The notes beneath the pieces were generated by a model. That model was not told the origin of the DNA. It saw only the letters and a program-made list of their open reading frames with translations, and searched no databases. A stretch of DNA of 64,000 nucleotides from positions 1-64,000 of the forward strand of contig DASPIK010000095.1 in assembly GCA_035629075.1 (NCBI GenBank). The letters are read 5' to 3'. This document shows positions 51,923 through 61,208 of the stretch, piece by piece. The stretch's first letter is position 1. Every line of letters starts with the position of its first letter. Origin of the DNA: JAEZPW01 sp035629075. Its GTDB lineage: Bacteria; Acidobacteriota; Terriglobia; Terriglobales; Acidobacteriaceae. The position numbers were made by a program, and so were the translations under genes.

Positions 51923-52189
51923 TCAGGCGGGTTCGGAACCGTTCGCCGCTGGTGTCTTGAAGGATCGCGGGAGGTACTTAGGGTCGCACTCGATTCCGCG
52001 GTTAGCCATCGCCACTGCCGTCTTGACCAACGTCTCGCGCTTGGTCGCGAGTTTCTTAACTGCCACCGCACGCGCCTCCTCTGAATCGAACCTTTCGTGG
52101 CTGCTGCAGTAGGCGATTTTTCGATCGAAGAGATCGATTTCCTGGTGCAGGTCTTTCAAGGCGTACTTACTATCCTGCTTAACTTGCAT
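51923..52189 (-). CDS. Small helical protein of unknown function
   Basis: About 88 residues from ATG 52189 (no strong ribosome site). The sequence is mostly helical and charged (KYALKDLHQEIDLFDRKIAY, SEEARAVAVKKLATKRETLV), ending with NRGIECDPKYLPRSF. Two Cys residues are present. No family recognised. It lies between the DEAD helicase and the 58-residue protein on the same strand. Confidence 0.6.
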   Translation of the reverse strand: MQVKQDSKYALKDLHQEIDLFDRKIAYCSSHERFDSEEARAVAVKKLATKRETLVKTAVAMANRGIECDPKYLPRSFKTPAANGSEPA

Positions 52190-52446
52190 CGGAGTACCCT
52201 CAATTCGGAAATAAGGCCTAGGCTGCTGCTTACGGCCCGCGCAGGGATTCAGTTTCGCTGCCCGCAATGTTGCAAGCTGTCGCGCCGCTGGGGATGACGT
52301 AACGGTCAGTGATAGCTCCTGTGCGGCTGAGCAAAGACAAGAATCTAATGAACTGACTCAGTTCAGAGGATATGAAGGGGATAGGACTCGAAAAGCACCC
52401 ATCCCCAGAGTATGCGGATCGACACTTGGTGTCAACGGATCGACCC

Positions 52447-53637
52447 TTACGCGAACACTTCACCGGGCATCGCCATCAACGTACGTGATTCCAGGGTGTT
52501 GCACGTTTTTTGCACGATCACGTCCCCGGCTGCGATCTCCCTTCGCTTGATGCGAAGTTTTAACATACGTTCAATACTGCGCAACTCGAAGATCTCTGCA
52601 CCGGAAACCAGGGTTGATGCGATCCCACTCGCGCCCGCTCGTCCGGTACGACCGATGCGGTGGATGAAGTCCTCGGGCAAGTTGGGAAGGTCGTAGTTGA
52701 TGACGTGCATGACGTCGGGAACGTGCAGGCCACGCGCGGCTACATCCGTCGCGACGAGCACCTTAATACGTCCTTGCTCGAAGCTGTTGAGCGCTGCCGT
52801 ACGTTGGGACTGCGTGCGGTCGCCGTGAATCATCGCCGCCGCGAAACCATCGCGAGTCAACTGTTTGGCGAGCCGTTCTGTTCCGCGCTTCGTACGGGCA
52901 AAGACCAGCGTGCGACCCTTCTCATTGTAGAGAAGCTGACGAAGTGCATCTGGCTTTTGCATGCCACCTACCTCGAAGGCCTGCAACTCCACGGATTCGG
53001 CCGGCTTCAGCGGTGAGCCCAAGGCAATTCGAACCGGGTTACGCGAATACTGATTAACGAGCGTGGCTACCGACTGGTCCAACGTGGCTGAAAAGCACAG
53101 CGTTTGTCGCTGCTGCGGAACCGCGCCGAGAATGCGCTTGATCGCAGGAAGAAAACCCATGTCCAGCATGCGGTCGGCTTCATCCAGGACGACCATTCGC
53201 ACCTGGCGTAGATCAACAAGTTTTCGGCGCAGATAATCTTCAAGCCTGCCGGGCGTTGCGACCACGAGTCTTGCGCCCGATCGAATCGCCTGCAACTGCT
53301 TCTTCTCTGCGAGCCCGCCAATCACCAAGGCGGCGGCGCTCAGCTTCTTGCCCCGCAGTTGCTCAAATTGTTCGTGTACCTGCATCGCCAGTTCTCGGGT
53401 GGGAACCAGCACCAGGGCTTCGACGTTTCGTCCAGCACTTCGCTCCAACAGATCAATGATGGGGAGGAGGAATGCTAACGTTTTTCCCGTACCGGTCTGC
53501 GCGGTAGCTACCAAGTCTTTTCCTTCCAACGCGGGCGGAATAGCGGCTGCCTGGACAGGCGTGGGAGTGATGAATCGTGCTGCTGCAAGCTTTTGCTGAA
53601 GAGCAGCAGACAAGGGGAGTTCAGTAAAACTAGTCAT
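52447..53637 (-). CDS. DEAD-box RNA helicase (RhlE-like)
   Basis: A 396-residue helicase from ATG 53637. The Q motif is F-I-T-P-T-P-V-Q, motif I ATAQTGTGKT, motif II VLDEADRMLDMG, motif III FSATL, motif V-VI ATDVAARGLHVPD and HRIGRTGRAG. It lacks a long C-terminal extension, so it is a compact RhlE/CsdA-like core. Such helicases unwind RNA during ribosome assembly and cold shock. The cold shock protein gene lies 239 bases upstream on the same strand. Confidence 0.95.
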   Translation of the reverse strand: MTSFTELPLSAALQQKLAAARFITPTPVQAAAIPPALEGKDLVATAQTGTGKTLAFLLPIIDLLERSAGRNVEALVLVPTRELAMQVHEQFEQLRGKKLSAAALVIGGLAEKKQLQAIRSGARLVVATPGRLEDYLRRKLVDLRQVRMVVLDEADRMLDMGFLPAIKRILGAVPQQRQTLCFSATLDQSVATLVNQYSRNPVRIALGSPLKPAESVELQAFEVGGMQKPDALRQLLYNEKGRTLVFARTKRGTERLAKQLTRDGFAAAMIHGDRTQSQRTAALNSFEQGRIKVLVATDVAARGLHVPDVMHVINYDLPNLPEDFIHRIGRTGRAGASGIASTLVSGAEIFELRSIERMLKLRIKRREIAAGDVIVQKTCNTLESRTLMAMPGEVFA

Positions 53638-53876
53638 GCGAATCGTGTCTTCTTCTTTCGATTTCCAGAGGGCGCGTCGCGCGAGACGCAGAGAGGATGC
53701 GATTCGCAAGTTCAAAACGATGCCGCTCGATGGAGCTTTGCGCTGATCTGACGGGAGTGCAGGAAGGCAGGAGTCGCCGGACGACCGGCCAGACCAGCTC
53801 ACCACAAACGAACCGTGGGTGATAGCACGTTGGAGTAGTAGAAGCCCAGGCCTGCTGAGCTTCCCGAGTTCTTGTT

Positions 53877-54077
53877 CTAGGCAGCTTGAACGTTCTCTGC
53901 CTGGAGTCCTTTGGGGCCCTTCGTCACGTTGAATTGAACGCGCTGTCCCTCTTGGAGACTACGAAAGCCTCCGGACTGAATTGCCGAAAAGTGCACAAAG
54001 ACGTCGCCGCCGCTATCGCGCGTTACGAATCCATAGCCTTTCGCGTCGTTGAACCACTTTACAGTTCCTTGTTCCAT
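53877..54077 (-). CDS. Cold shock protein (CspA family)
   Basis: A 66-residue single cold shock domain from ATG 54077. It begins MEQGTVKWFNDAKGYGFVTR and contains the RNP motifs KGYGFV and VFVHFSAI. It binds single-stranded nucleic acid and melts RNA secondary structure. The start is followed by the standard fold without extension. It heads a row of RNA-handling genes. Confidence 0.96.
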   Translation of the reverse strand: MEQGTVKWFNDAKGYGFVTRDSGGDVFVHFSAIQSGGFRSLQEGQRVQFNVTKGPKGLQAENVQAA

Positions 54078-54268
54078 TATGTTTTCTCGAATTGTGAATT
54101 TCTTGCTGAAGGTCGGATGAGACTGAGAGTGGGAGGCGCAGAACGAAACAGGCAGGCCAAACTCAAATCGCGTCAAACTTCGCGAGATAGCAATTGGATG
54201 CTAACACACACCCCGGAGATGCAGGAAGGATTCTACCGATGGGGAATACGCGACGATACCCTCATCAC

Positions 54269-55072
54269 CTAACAGAATTGGCGGAACCGGCAAGCTGAGC
54301 CGTCCGCCAGGGCAGGCGAGGCGAGTGCGTTGCGTGTGGCTGCAAGCGTATGAATCAGGGATTCCATTGGAAGCTTTCGCACAATCGGCTTGATGATCCA
54401 CGCCAGCGCAGTTGGAATGTCCCGCGTCAGTGAAATGGCGCGACATTCAATGAATACGCCGCCGTCCTTTTGCTCGAAGCGCCAATAGGAGTACAGGCGC
54501 CACAAGAACCCATAGCCCACGTCGGGCTGCGATCTCGCCTCTTTCGAAGTGCCTGCATTTTCTACTTCGCGAATCTGCGTACTACGCGAGCGGCACAACG
54601 CGCGATTCGACTTCGGCCATGAGTAATGAGCATTGTGATACGTATCGAGAACGACGGTAATGATCTTTTTCTTTAGCAAACGCAGGTAGACATGGAAGTC
54701 ATCGCCCGCGCGGGTCATTACCTTCGAATCAATCACTTCCGGCTTATAGATGTTCTTGTGGTTCTCGTAGTCCTGCACCAAGGCAACCGCCTGCTGTACG
54801 CTCCTTCCCGGCACGAAGACAGCACAAATCAGGTCATGGATCAGGCCATGGGGGACGGCGATGGTGTCGCTCCCGTCAGCGCCCCAGTACTCCGCGACGA
54901 TGTTGCCTTTCCGCACCTGCTGCAACCGTTCCGCATGAGCCTCCGACCAGAGGAATGCGCCTGGGACGCGTGCCATGTTTTCGTCCATTGCTTTCTCGGC
55001 TGCGAGGACGTAGGCGTCGAACGCCGATAGGGTCTCAGGCTTGAGTTGAACAGGTTGAACGGAGACGGCCAT
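54269..55072 (-). CDS. Conserved-looking protein, possibly SRPBCC/START-like
   Basis: A 267-residue protein without a signal peptide. It shows strand-helix alternation and a C-terminal region DGGVFIECRAISLTRDIPTA, then AWIIKPIVRKLPMESLIHTL, a pattern I have seen in lipid- or polyketide-binding SRPBCC-like proteins. An earlier basic region includes RLLKKKIITVVLDTYHNAHY. The function is unknown. It stands alone upstream of the cold shock gene on the same strand, and diverges from the B12 radical SAM gene. Confidence 0.7.
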   Translation of the reverse strand: MAVSVQPVQLKPETLSAFDAYVLAAEKAMDENMARVPGAFLWSEAHAERLQQVRKGNIVAEYWGADGSDTIAVPHGLIHDLICAVFVPGRSVQQAVALVQDYENHKNIYKPEVIDSKVMTRAGDDFHVYLRLLKKKIITVVLDTYHNAHYSWPKSNRALCRSRSTQIREVENAGTSKEARSQPDVGYGFLWRLYSYWRFEQKDGGVFIECRAISLTRDIPTALAWIIKPIVRKLPMESLIHTLAATRNALASPALADGSACRFRQFC

Positions 55073-55176
55073 ATCGTTCTTTAGATGACGCCAGAGTAGT
55101 CACTGGCATCAAAGACATCATTCTGACGGTCGAATCAGGACTGGGCAAGCGTGGGATCGCACTAACGAAGATCAAA

Positions 55177-56916
55177 ATGCCTTGTGGAACTCAAAGTGAT
55201 AACATAACCAATACCGACATCCCCGTTAGGCTAGCGGACCAGACTAATTCTGCTTACCCTAGCGGACAATTTGCCGGAGAGAGGACACGCCTAGCACAGA
55301 CTGGCGCTCGGACCGGCAAACTGAAGATTCTTCTTTATAATCCCGACAATGGCGTCACGCAGAACTTCATGCCTCATCTGTGGATGTTTCTGCTGCAGGC
55401 GCTCACACCACCCGAACATCAAGTCGTCCTGATCGACGGAAACACGCGGCCGATGAGTGATACCGAACTGGTCGAGTTCGCTGTGAACGAGCGAATCGGG
55501 TTGGTCGGCATCGGCGCAATGACTCGCATGATCGCGAAGGCATATCGCGTAGCTGATGCACTCAGGGCCGCAGGTGTTCCCGTCGTCATGGGCGGACCGC
55601 ACGTGACGGAGATTCCTGACGAGGCGCTCGGACGCGATGGCGGACACCAGCATGCGGACGCGGTGGCACTGGGGGAGGCGGATGAAACATGGCCGCTAAT
55701 CGTGCAAGATGCAGCTCAAGGACAACTGAAAGAGATTTACACTCCGACGGACGCTTCCGGAAAAGAACGCAAGCCGAATTTGCAGAACTACCCGGCTATT
55801 CCATGGGATTCTCTCGACCTTGAACAGTTCAACCGGATCCCGCGGTTCATGCGTCCACTCATGCGGAAATTCGGATACGCGTGGGAGACATTTCACGTCG
55901 TACCCATTGAGTCGGGTCGCGGATGTCCTTATGGATGCGAGTTCTGTACGGTCACCGGCTTTTTTGGGGATTCGATCCGTTTCCGGTCGAACGCCAGCGT
56001 CGTCGAAGAAATGCTCAGGCTTAAACGGCGAGCCCGCAACAGCAATGGCAAGGTCGCCGTATTTTTCGTCGATGACAACTTCGCCATAAATGTTAAGCGC
56101 ACGAAGTCGCTTTTACGCGACATCATCGCCGCAGGAGCGCAACTGGCATGGGTAGGTCAAATCAGCGCCAACCTGTTGCGGGATGAGGAACTGCTGGATC
56201 TGATAGCCGCTTCGGGTGGCAAGTGGATCTTCATCGGCATGGAATCGCTCGACCCCGCCAACCTGGCAAGCGTCAACAAGGGATTCAACAAACCGGCAGA
56301 GTATGCGGGAGTTCTACGGGCCATGGCGCAGCGCAACATCTACGCCATAACTTCGTTCATCTTCGGACTAGACCACGATACCCCGGGCGTAGCTGAGCGC
56401 ACGCTGGCCGAAATGAGGGATTGGCCCCCGGTGCTGCCGGTTTTCGGACAAATCACGCCTTTCCCTGCTACGCCTCTGTACGATCGCCTGGCAAGGGAAA
56501 ACCGACTTACCCGGCCGAAACACTGGCTCGACTTTGCACCTTTCCGCATGGCGCACGACCCTCTGCACATCACCATGGCCGAAGTGCAGCAAGAAGTGCG
56601 ATACGCATGGGCCAACTCCTACAGTCCCGCTGCGACCCAGAAAGCGCTTGATTCGATCGCCGACGAACCCGCGCCTTACAAGATCAGCCATTTAACGTCG
56701 CGCCTGTTCTTCCGCGGAATATATTTTCCGCAAAAGGGAGCCTGGCCCTGGCTGAAGCTGATTGCTCAGAACCGAGGCCCGGTTTGGAGCGTCATCAAGG
56801 ACTGTTTCAGTCGGTGGAATGGAAACCAGGAGCGCAACAAAATTCAGGATTTCAATGGCTCTTCGCGAGTGCCCGCCTATGGCAGCAAACTCGAGCCAGG
56901 TGCAGGATCCGACTGA
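55177..56916 (+). CDS. B12-binding radical SAM protein
   Basis: A 579-residue enzyme. Residues about 48-180 are a cobalamin-binding-like domain (KILLYNPDNGVTQNF, GVPVVMGGPHVTEIPDEAL). The radical SAM domain has the cluster motif RGCPYGCEFCTVTGFFG (Cys250, Cys254, Cys257), then VFFVDDNFAIN and IFIGMESLDPAN. A C-terminal helical region follows. Members include HpnP, HpnJ and other class B methylases or ring-forming enzymes; the substrate is not determined by these motifs. The closest context is ribosomal protein S21, which says little about its job. Confidence 0.9.
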   Translation: MPCGTQSDNITNTDIPVRLADQTNSAYPSGQFAGERTRLAQTGARTGKLKILLYNPDNGVTQNFMPHLWMFLLQALTPPEHQVVLIDGNTRPMSDTELVEFAVNERIGLVGIGAMTRMIAKAYRVADALRAAGVPVVMGGPHVTEIPDEALGRDGGHQHADAVALGEADETWPLIVQDAAQGQLKEIYTPTDASGKERKPNLQNYPAIPWDSLDLEQFNRIPRFMRPLMRKFGYAWETFHVVPIESGRGCPYGCEFCTVTGFFGDSIRFRSNASVVEEMLRLKRRARNSNGKVAVFFVDDNFAINVKRTKSLLRDIIAAGAQLAWVGQISANLLRDEELLDLIAASGGKWIFIGMESLDPANLASVNKGFNKPAEYAGVLRAMAQRNIYAITSFIFGLDHDTPGVAERTLAEMRDWPPVLPVFGQITPFPATPLYDRLARENRLTRPKHWLDFAPFRMAHDPLHITMAEVQQEVRYAWANSYSPAATQKALDSIADEPAPYKISHLTSRLFFRGIYFPQKGAWPWLKLIAQNRGPVWSVIKDCFSRWNGNQERNKIQDFNGSSRVPAYGSKLEPGAGSD

Positions 56917-56988
56917 ATCCTGCGCCGACTTCAGGCGCTGGATTCGCAACATCAACGTGCCCGACTGGGCATTTCACGTGAGGTGAAT

Positions 56989-57204
56989 GTGGCAGAAGTT
57001 CGACTGCAAGAAGGCGAGTCATTGGAAAATGCTCTTCGCCGATTCAAGCGCAAGGTGCAGCAGGAAGACATCATCAAGGAAGTCAAGCGCCACTCCTACT
57101 ATCTCAAGCCGGGTGAGAAGGCCCGTGCGAAGCAGGCTTTGGCACGCAAACGCGCCCGAAAGAAGACTCGCAGGGAACAACCGGCCAACCGAGATAAGTC
57201 TTAG
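56989..57204 (+). CDS. rpsU: Ribosomal protein S21
   Basis: A 71-residue small-subunit protein starting, from GTG 56989, MAEVRLQEGESLENALRRFK, with KVQQEDIIKEVKRHSYYLKP and a basic tail. The GTG at 56983 would add two residues; GAGGTGA just upstream of 56989 favours the shorter form. S21 helps the 30S subunit engage mRNA. The gene follows the radical SAM gene by 72 bases. Confidence 0.95.
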   Translation: MAEVRLQEGESLENALRRFKRKVQQEDIIKEVKRHSYYLKPGEKARAKQALARKRARKKTRREQPANRDKS

Positions 57205-57302
57205 AACGCGATGGGTAAACTGCGCGGACGCTAACGCTTAGATTGCGAATGGAGTATTGGGTAGCGAATCGTTGAGACCCACGCTGCATTGGAGGAGGAA
57301 CG

Positions 57303-57545
57303 ATGCCAGATACTTCTGCCAGATACATACTCTCGATCCAATCAGAGCATTTCCACAGGGGCATGCGTTTTCACTGGATTGTCTGCACGGCGCAGAATCC
57401 CGACACGCTGGTGTCGTGGGGGCATGCTCCTTCGAGGGAACTCGCGGAGGCGGCAGCGCAGGACGAGATTGAGGACCTTCGCTCCGGCAGGACGCCAGGT
57501 GGACGCGTGGGCGGCGGAAAGAAGATGAACATTCGTCTTCGATGA
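57303..57545 (+). CDS. 80-residue protein of unknown function
   Basis: From ATG 57303, with GGAGGAGGAACG directly upstream, the frame gives a compact basic protein with FHWIVCTAQNPDTLVSWGHA and RELAEAAAQDEIEDL, then a Gly/Arg-rich end. The strong ribosome site and coherent helix pattern favour this frame over two overlapping alternatives. No family recognised. It follows rpsU by 98 bases. Confidence 0.65.
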   Translation: MPDTSARYILSIQSEHFHRGMRFHWIVCTAQNPDTLVSWGHAPSRELAEAAAQDEIEDLRSGRTPGGRVGGGKKMNIRLR

Positions 57546-57749
57546 GTCCTGCAATGCGTGGGCGCGAATCCTGATCAATCTTGCTCGCCTGCGAGTCATG
57601 ACTGTGGCACACCGCTATTCGCGAGCTGCAATTCGTCCGGGCGGCCACACTCGCCCCCGCGACCTTGTGTCGTTCGTCACCAATCCTGTTCCGGACAAAT
57701 GAGCTCCTCGTTTGTCTTTAACTTGTAGACGCATCTTCAAAGGAGACCC

Positions 57750-58469
57750 ATGACTCGATTGTGGCGTATTGTGCTGATCAGTTGCCTTGCACTGTCGGCT
57801 TCGGTTTTCGCGACGGCTACGGACGTGAGTTCTGAAGTGACTGCGAACGTGCCTGCACTGGGTGAGTTCCACGAGGTTATCGTTCCGATCTGGCATCAAG
57901 CGTGGCCGACTAAAGATACGGCGATGATGCGCAAGATGGTGCCCGATGTTGAAAAGGGTGTTGCCAAAGTCGCCGCGGCCGAACTGCCGGGAATTCTTCG
58001 CGACAAAGCCAAAGCATGGCAGGAAAACGTAGCGAAATTCCAGCAGACAGCCACCGAATACAAGGCCGCCGCAGACGCGAAAGACGACGCCAGACTGCTA
58101 AAAGCGGCCGAGAAGCTCCACTCGCAGTTCGAGGTTCTGGTGCGGATCGTAAAGCCTGTACTGAAAGAGCTCGATCAGTTCCACACCGCCCTCTACATGC
58201 TCTACCACTACGAGGCTCCGGAGTACAAGCTGGACAAGATCAAGGCTTCCGTTGCGAAGCTGAACGAGAAGATGGCCGTCCTGAACCAGGCCAAACTGCC
58301 ACAGCGACTCAGCAAGAAACAGTCCGAATTCGAAGCGGCCCGTACCAACCTCTCAAAGTCTCTTGAGACCCTGACCGCAACGCTTGCCACCAATGATGAA
58401 AAGAGAATTAAGGACGCGGTGGAAACGATGCACACGGATTACCAGAACGTCGAGAAGGTGTTCGACTAG
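57750..58469 (+). CDS. Secreted helical protein of unknown function
   Basis: A 239-residue protein with a signal peptide (about 1-21). The mature part is almost all helical with regular Lys/Ala/Glu heptads (DKAKAWQENVAKFQQTATEY, KIKASVAKLNEKMAVLNQ), resembling an elongated four-helix bundle. A His/Met-containing segment (EFHEVIVPIWHQAWPTKDTA) near the N-terminus and YMLYHYEAPE in the middle could bind metal, but no haem motif is present. Ribosome site AAGGAG precedes the start. It is followed by a strong terminator. Confidence 0.75.
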   Translation: MTRLWRIVLISCLALSASVFATATDVSSEVTANVPALGEFHEVIVPIWHQAWPTKDTAMMRKMVPDVEKGVAKVAAAELPGILRDKAKAWQENVAKFQQTATEYKAAADAKDDARLLKAAEKLHSQFEVLVRIVKPVLKELDQFHTALYMLYHYEAPEYKLDKIKASVAKLNEKMAVLNQAKLPQRLSKKQSEFEAARTNLSKSLETLTATLATNDEKRIKDAVETMHTDYQNVEKVFD

Positions 58470-58517
58470 GCTGCCCGAACCTGCAGGCAAGTTCTGCGGG
58501 GCATTAAGTACTGCGCT

Positions 58518-58559
58518 TCCACGTTTGTCGAGTTCGAACCGGCAAACGTGGATTTTTTT
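58518..58559 (+). terminator. Strong terminator after the secreted helical protein gene
   Basis: Arms TCCACGTTTG (58518-58527) and CAAACGTGGA (58543-58552) pair perfectly, followed by seven T. It separates the helical-protein gene from the sigma factor gene. Confidence 0.9.
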
Positions 58560-58722
58560 GCCTTTCGCTGCGTAAACCGCGTGTTAAAGCCGTCGGAATC
58601 ACCTGCCAAAAGAAATTTTGTTGTTTCTCCGGACAGAGTAGGTTCAGAGTTGTCTTTATCTACAGATAGAAAATTCCAAGACATGCGGAAACGCAGATTG
58701 CGCGTTCGAGGACTCCCACATA

Positions 58723-59313
58723 GTGGAAGACGAACCACTCGAATTTCGGTCACCTGTCGCTGAGATCGCTTTATCAAGTCGCGCGATCGCTGTCTCCCAG
58801 TCTGCCAATGCGACCGAACAGCGGGTATCGGAGCTATTCGAGCAGCTAAGGGGAAGGATCTATCGCTACGTTCTGGTCATATCAGGTGTCCCCGAGGAAG
58901 CCGAAGAGGTCACCCAGGAGTCGTTTCTGCGGCTCTACCAGACGCTGCGTCAGGGGACTCGGATCGATGAACCGCAGTTCTGGTTGTTCAGGGTGGCGCA
59001 CAATCTGACTATCAACCGCCAGAGACGCGCGCGTTTCGAGAAGTCCTACGACTTCGCAACCTGGGAGATGATCGCTGAGAATCGCGCCGATCCTTCCCCA
59101 AGCCCTGAGCAAGATGCAATTCAAAGAGAGAAGTACGAAAGCATTCGAAACGGCCTGGCGCGACTGACCGATCAGGAAAACAGGATTCTGCACCTGCGGG
59201 CTGAGGGGTTGCGGTATCGACAGATTGCCGAGGTGCTTGGAATCGGAAAATCAACTGTCGCGGACATACTTCGCGGCGGGATAGACAAACTGAAGGCGCA
59301 TAGCAATGCGTAA
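58723..59313 (+). CDS. ECF-type RNA polymerase sigma factor
   Basis: A 196-residue sigma factor, with GTG 58723 as first start. Region 2 includes AEEVTQESFLRLYQTL and QFWLFRVAHNLTINRQRR; region 4 is LRYRQIAEVLGIGKSTVADI. There is no region 1 or 3, so it is an ECF (group 4) sigma factor. It directs RNA polymerase to a set of promoters when released from an anti-sigma factor. Its stop overlaps the start of the next gene by 8 bases, and that gene carries an anti-sigma zinc finger. Confidence 0.92.
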   Translation: MEDEPLEFRSPVAEIALSSRAIAVSQSANATEQRVSELFEQLRGRIYRYVLVISGVPEEAEEVTQESFLRLYQTLRQGTRIDEPQFWLFRVAHNLTINRQRRARFEKSYDFATWEMIAENRADPSPSPEQDAIQREKYESIRNGLARLTDQENRILHLRAEGLRYRQIAEVLGIGKSTVADILRGGIDKLKAHSNA

Positions 59314-61174
59314 CTTATTCCCAAGTGCTTGCCATCTCGACGAGCAGCATGTCAGCAAGGAAATGCTGCTGGAATACCTGGATGGAGAACTAGGTTCCTC
59401 AGCGCGTGACCGCATTGCCGCGCACCTGGACGCCTGCTGGGAATGTCGCATGCTCCACGCCGACATTCAACAAACCATTCGCGATTTCATGCAATTCCGC
59501 TCGCAGGCGCTCTCTGAGGACGTGATAGCAGCGCCACCGCACGAGTGGAGGAACTTCCAAAGACTACTTCGACAACAGGTCGAGGCCGAGGAGTGCCATA
59601 AGCCGTCCTGGGCGGCGCTCAGCCGGGCGGGAGTTTTGATCGATAGCATGCGCCCGGTCCTCGCGCGAGTTGCTGCGGCAGCCGTGGCGATTGCCGTGAT
59701 CGCGCTGGCTTTGACTTGGCACGCCCAGCCCCCCGCCCTGCAAGCAACGACGTTGTTGCGGCAATCCATTGCGGCTGAGGAGTTTGCGGCTGCGAAAGTT
59801 GTGGTACACCGCTCGATTTCACTGACCGAGCATGATCCCGGAACTGGACGTGTGATCTCCAGGCGAAGGATCGAATCGTGGCATTCAAAAAATAAGCGCA
59901 TCGCCCGTAGGGTTTACGGTACAAATGGTGAACTTCTCGCGGGCGAATGGCTAACGCCGGACGGTGCACGAGTAGTGTACCGCGATGGCAAGATGTGCCC
60001 CGACTGCCCTCCCCAACACCCATTAGCAAAAAATGAGATCTGGCAGTTAGAGCCAGGCGCAGATGGCTTCTATAAGGTGGTCGCTAACCCGGAGAACATC
60101 ACGGTTGAAGCGACACCTGCGACATACGTATTCAAGTACCAAGACGACCGAAGCGGTAGTCCGAAGCTGCGAAGCGCCAGTTTGATCTTGCGGCGATCTG
60201 ACCTGCATCCCATCCAGCAGACACTCACGGTGGAGCAGAACGGCAAACTGGAAAATTATCGCTTCGTCGAGGCCTCGTTTGAGCGCAAGGCTGTGGATGA
60301 GGTCGAGGCAAGTGTGTTCAACATCGATCAATTCCTGGTCGCGCCACCTGCTGAAATTCACCCCAGCCCCGCGGAAAAACTGGTCGAATTCGCCACGGCT
60401 GACATGGAAGTCGAAGCCCTTGGGCGGCTCGACGATGTAGATGCGCTGGCACAAAACCAACTGGCTGTGAGCCGTACCCATGACGGAACGCTGCTGGTTG
60501 CGGGAGTGGTGGGAACAGAGGAACGCAAGCAAGAAATCGTGGGCGCCCTTGGTCCATTGGTTCGCAATCCAGCGGTGCAGGTCACGATCTATACACCTGC
60601 GGAAGCCGAGCAGCAGCTTACTGCGCCGTTTGAGCGATTGCAGGTGCAGGAAGTCGAGATTTCGCCAGCAGCCGGCCATGGCAATCCAGATATTCGTCAT
60701 TTCCTTGCCGGCCAATGGTCCGGATCGAAGCTAGACGAGGAAGTGCAGCGCTTTTCTTACCGTGTGTATAACCATCTGGCCGAAGCTCAACTACATGCGC
60801 TGGTCTTGAGACACGTAGTCGAGTCCTTGTCCGAATCTGAATATCACGCCATGACCCCTGAAGCACAGCGGAAGTGGCGATACCTCGTGAGAAAACACGG
60901 ACTGGAAGTACAACGCGAGATCAGGGGCGTGATGGACAGCTTGTCTCCAATCGTCGGCCCCGTCGTGGCGGAGCCTGCGCCAGTGCACGTGAACGTACGG
61001 AGCGCTGCCCTGCAAATGTCCAGACTGGCGTCGTCTGCTGACAGCGTCATCTGGCAAGCCTTGGCCTCTCCTAACGAGGGGACATCCGCCGCGTTGAAAG
61101 ACCCCAAGTTATGGAGATCACTCCAGACCTTGGAGCAACTCACGAAGAACATTCTTGACGAAGTAAATCCGTAG
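59306..61174 (+). CDS. Large zinc-finger anti-sigma factor-like protein
   Basis: A 622-residue protein. Residues about 15-50 form an anti-sigma zinc finger, HLDACWEC with His40, Cys44, Cys47 (HxxxCxxC). A membrane helix lies at about 118-138 (VLARVAAAAVAIAVIALALTW). The remaining 480 residues are a periplasmic domain of mixed strands and helices with a CPDCPP motif. Beta-rich stretches come first (LRSASLILRRSDLHPIQQTL), then helical ones (SYRVYNHLAEAQLHALVLRH). The extracytoplasmic part is much longer than in usual anti-sigma factors. It would sequester the sigma factor encoded upstream. Confidence 0.85.
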   Translation: MRNLFPSACHLDEQHVSKEMLLEYLDGELGSSARDRIAAHLDACWECRMLHADIQQTIRDFMQFRSQALSEDVIAAPPHEWRNFQRLLRQQVEAEECHKPSWAALSRAGVLIDSMRPVLARVAAAAVAIAVIALALTWHAQPPALQATTLLRQSIAAEEFAAAKVVVHRSISLTEHDPGTGRVISRRRIESWHSKNKRIARRVYGTNGELLAGEWLTPDGARVVYRDGKMCPDCPPQHPLAKNEIWQLEPGADGFYKVVANPENITVEATPATYVFKYQDDRSGSPKLRSASLILRRSDLHPIQQTLTVEQNGKLENYRFVEASFERKAVDEVEASVFNIDQFLVAPPAEIHPSPAEKLVEFATADMEVEALGRLDDVDALAQNQLAVSRTHDGTLLVAGVVGTEERKQEIVGALGPLVRNPAVQVTIYTPAEAEQQLTAPFERLQVQEVEISPAAGHGNPDIRHFLAGQWSGSKLDEEVQRFSYRVYNHLAEAQLHALVLRHVVESLSESEYHAMTPEAQRKWRYLVRKHGLEVQREIRGVMDSLSPIVGPVVAEPAPVHVNVRSAALQMSRLASSADSVIWQALASPNEGTSAALKDPKLWRSLQTLEQLTKNILDEVNP

Positions 61175-61208
61175 TACTTAGGCAAAAACTGAGGGGGGCG
61201 CAGTCCAC

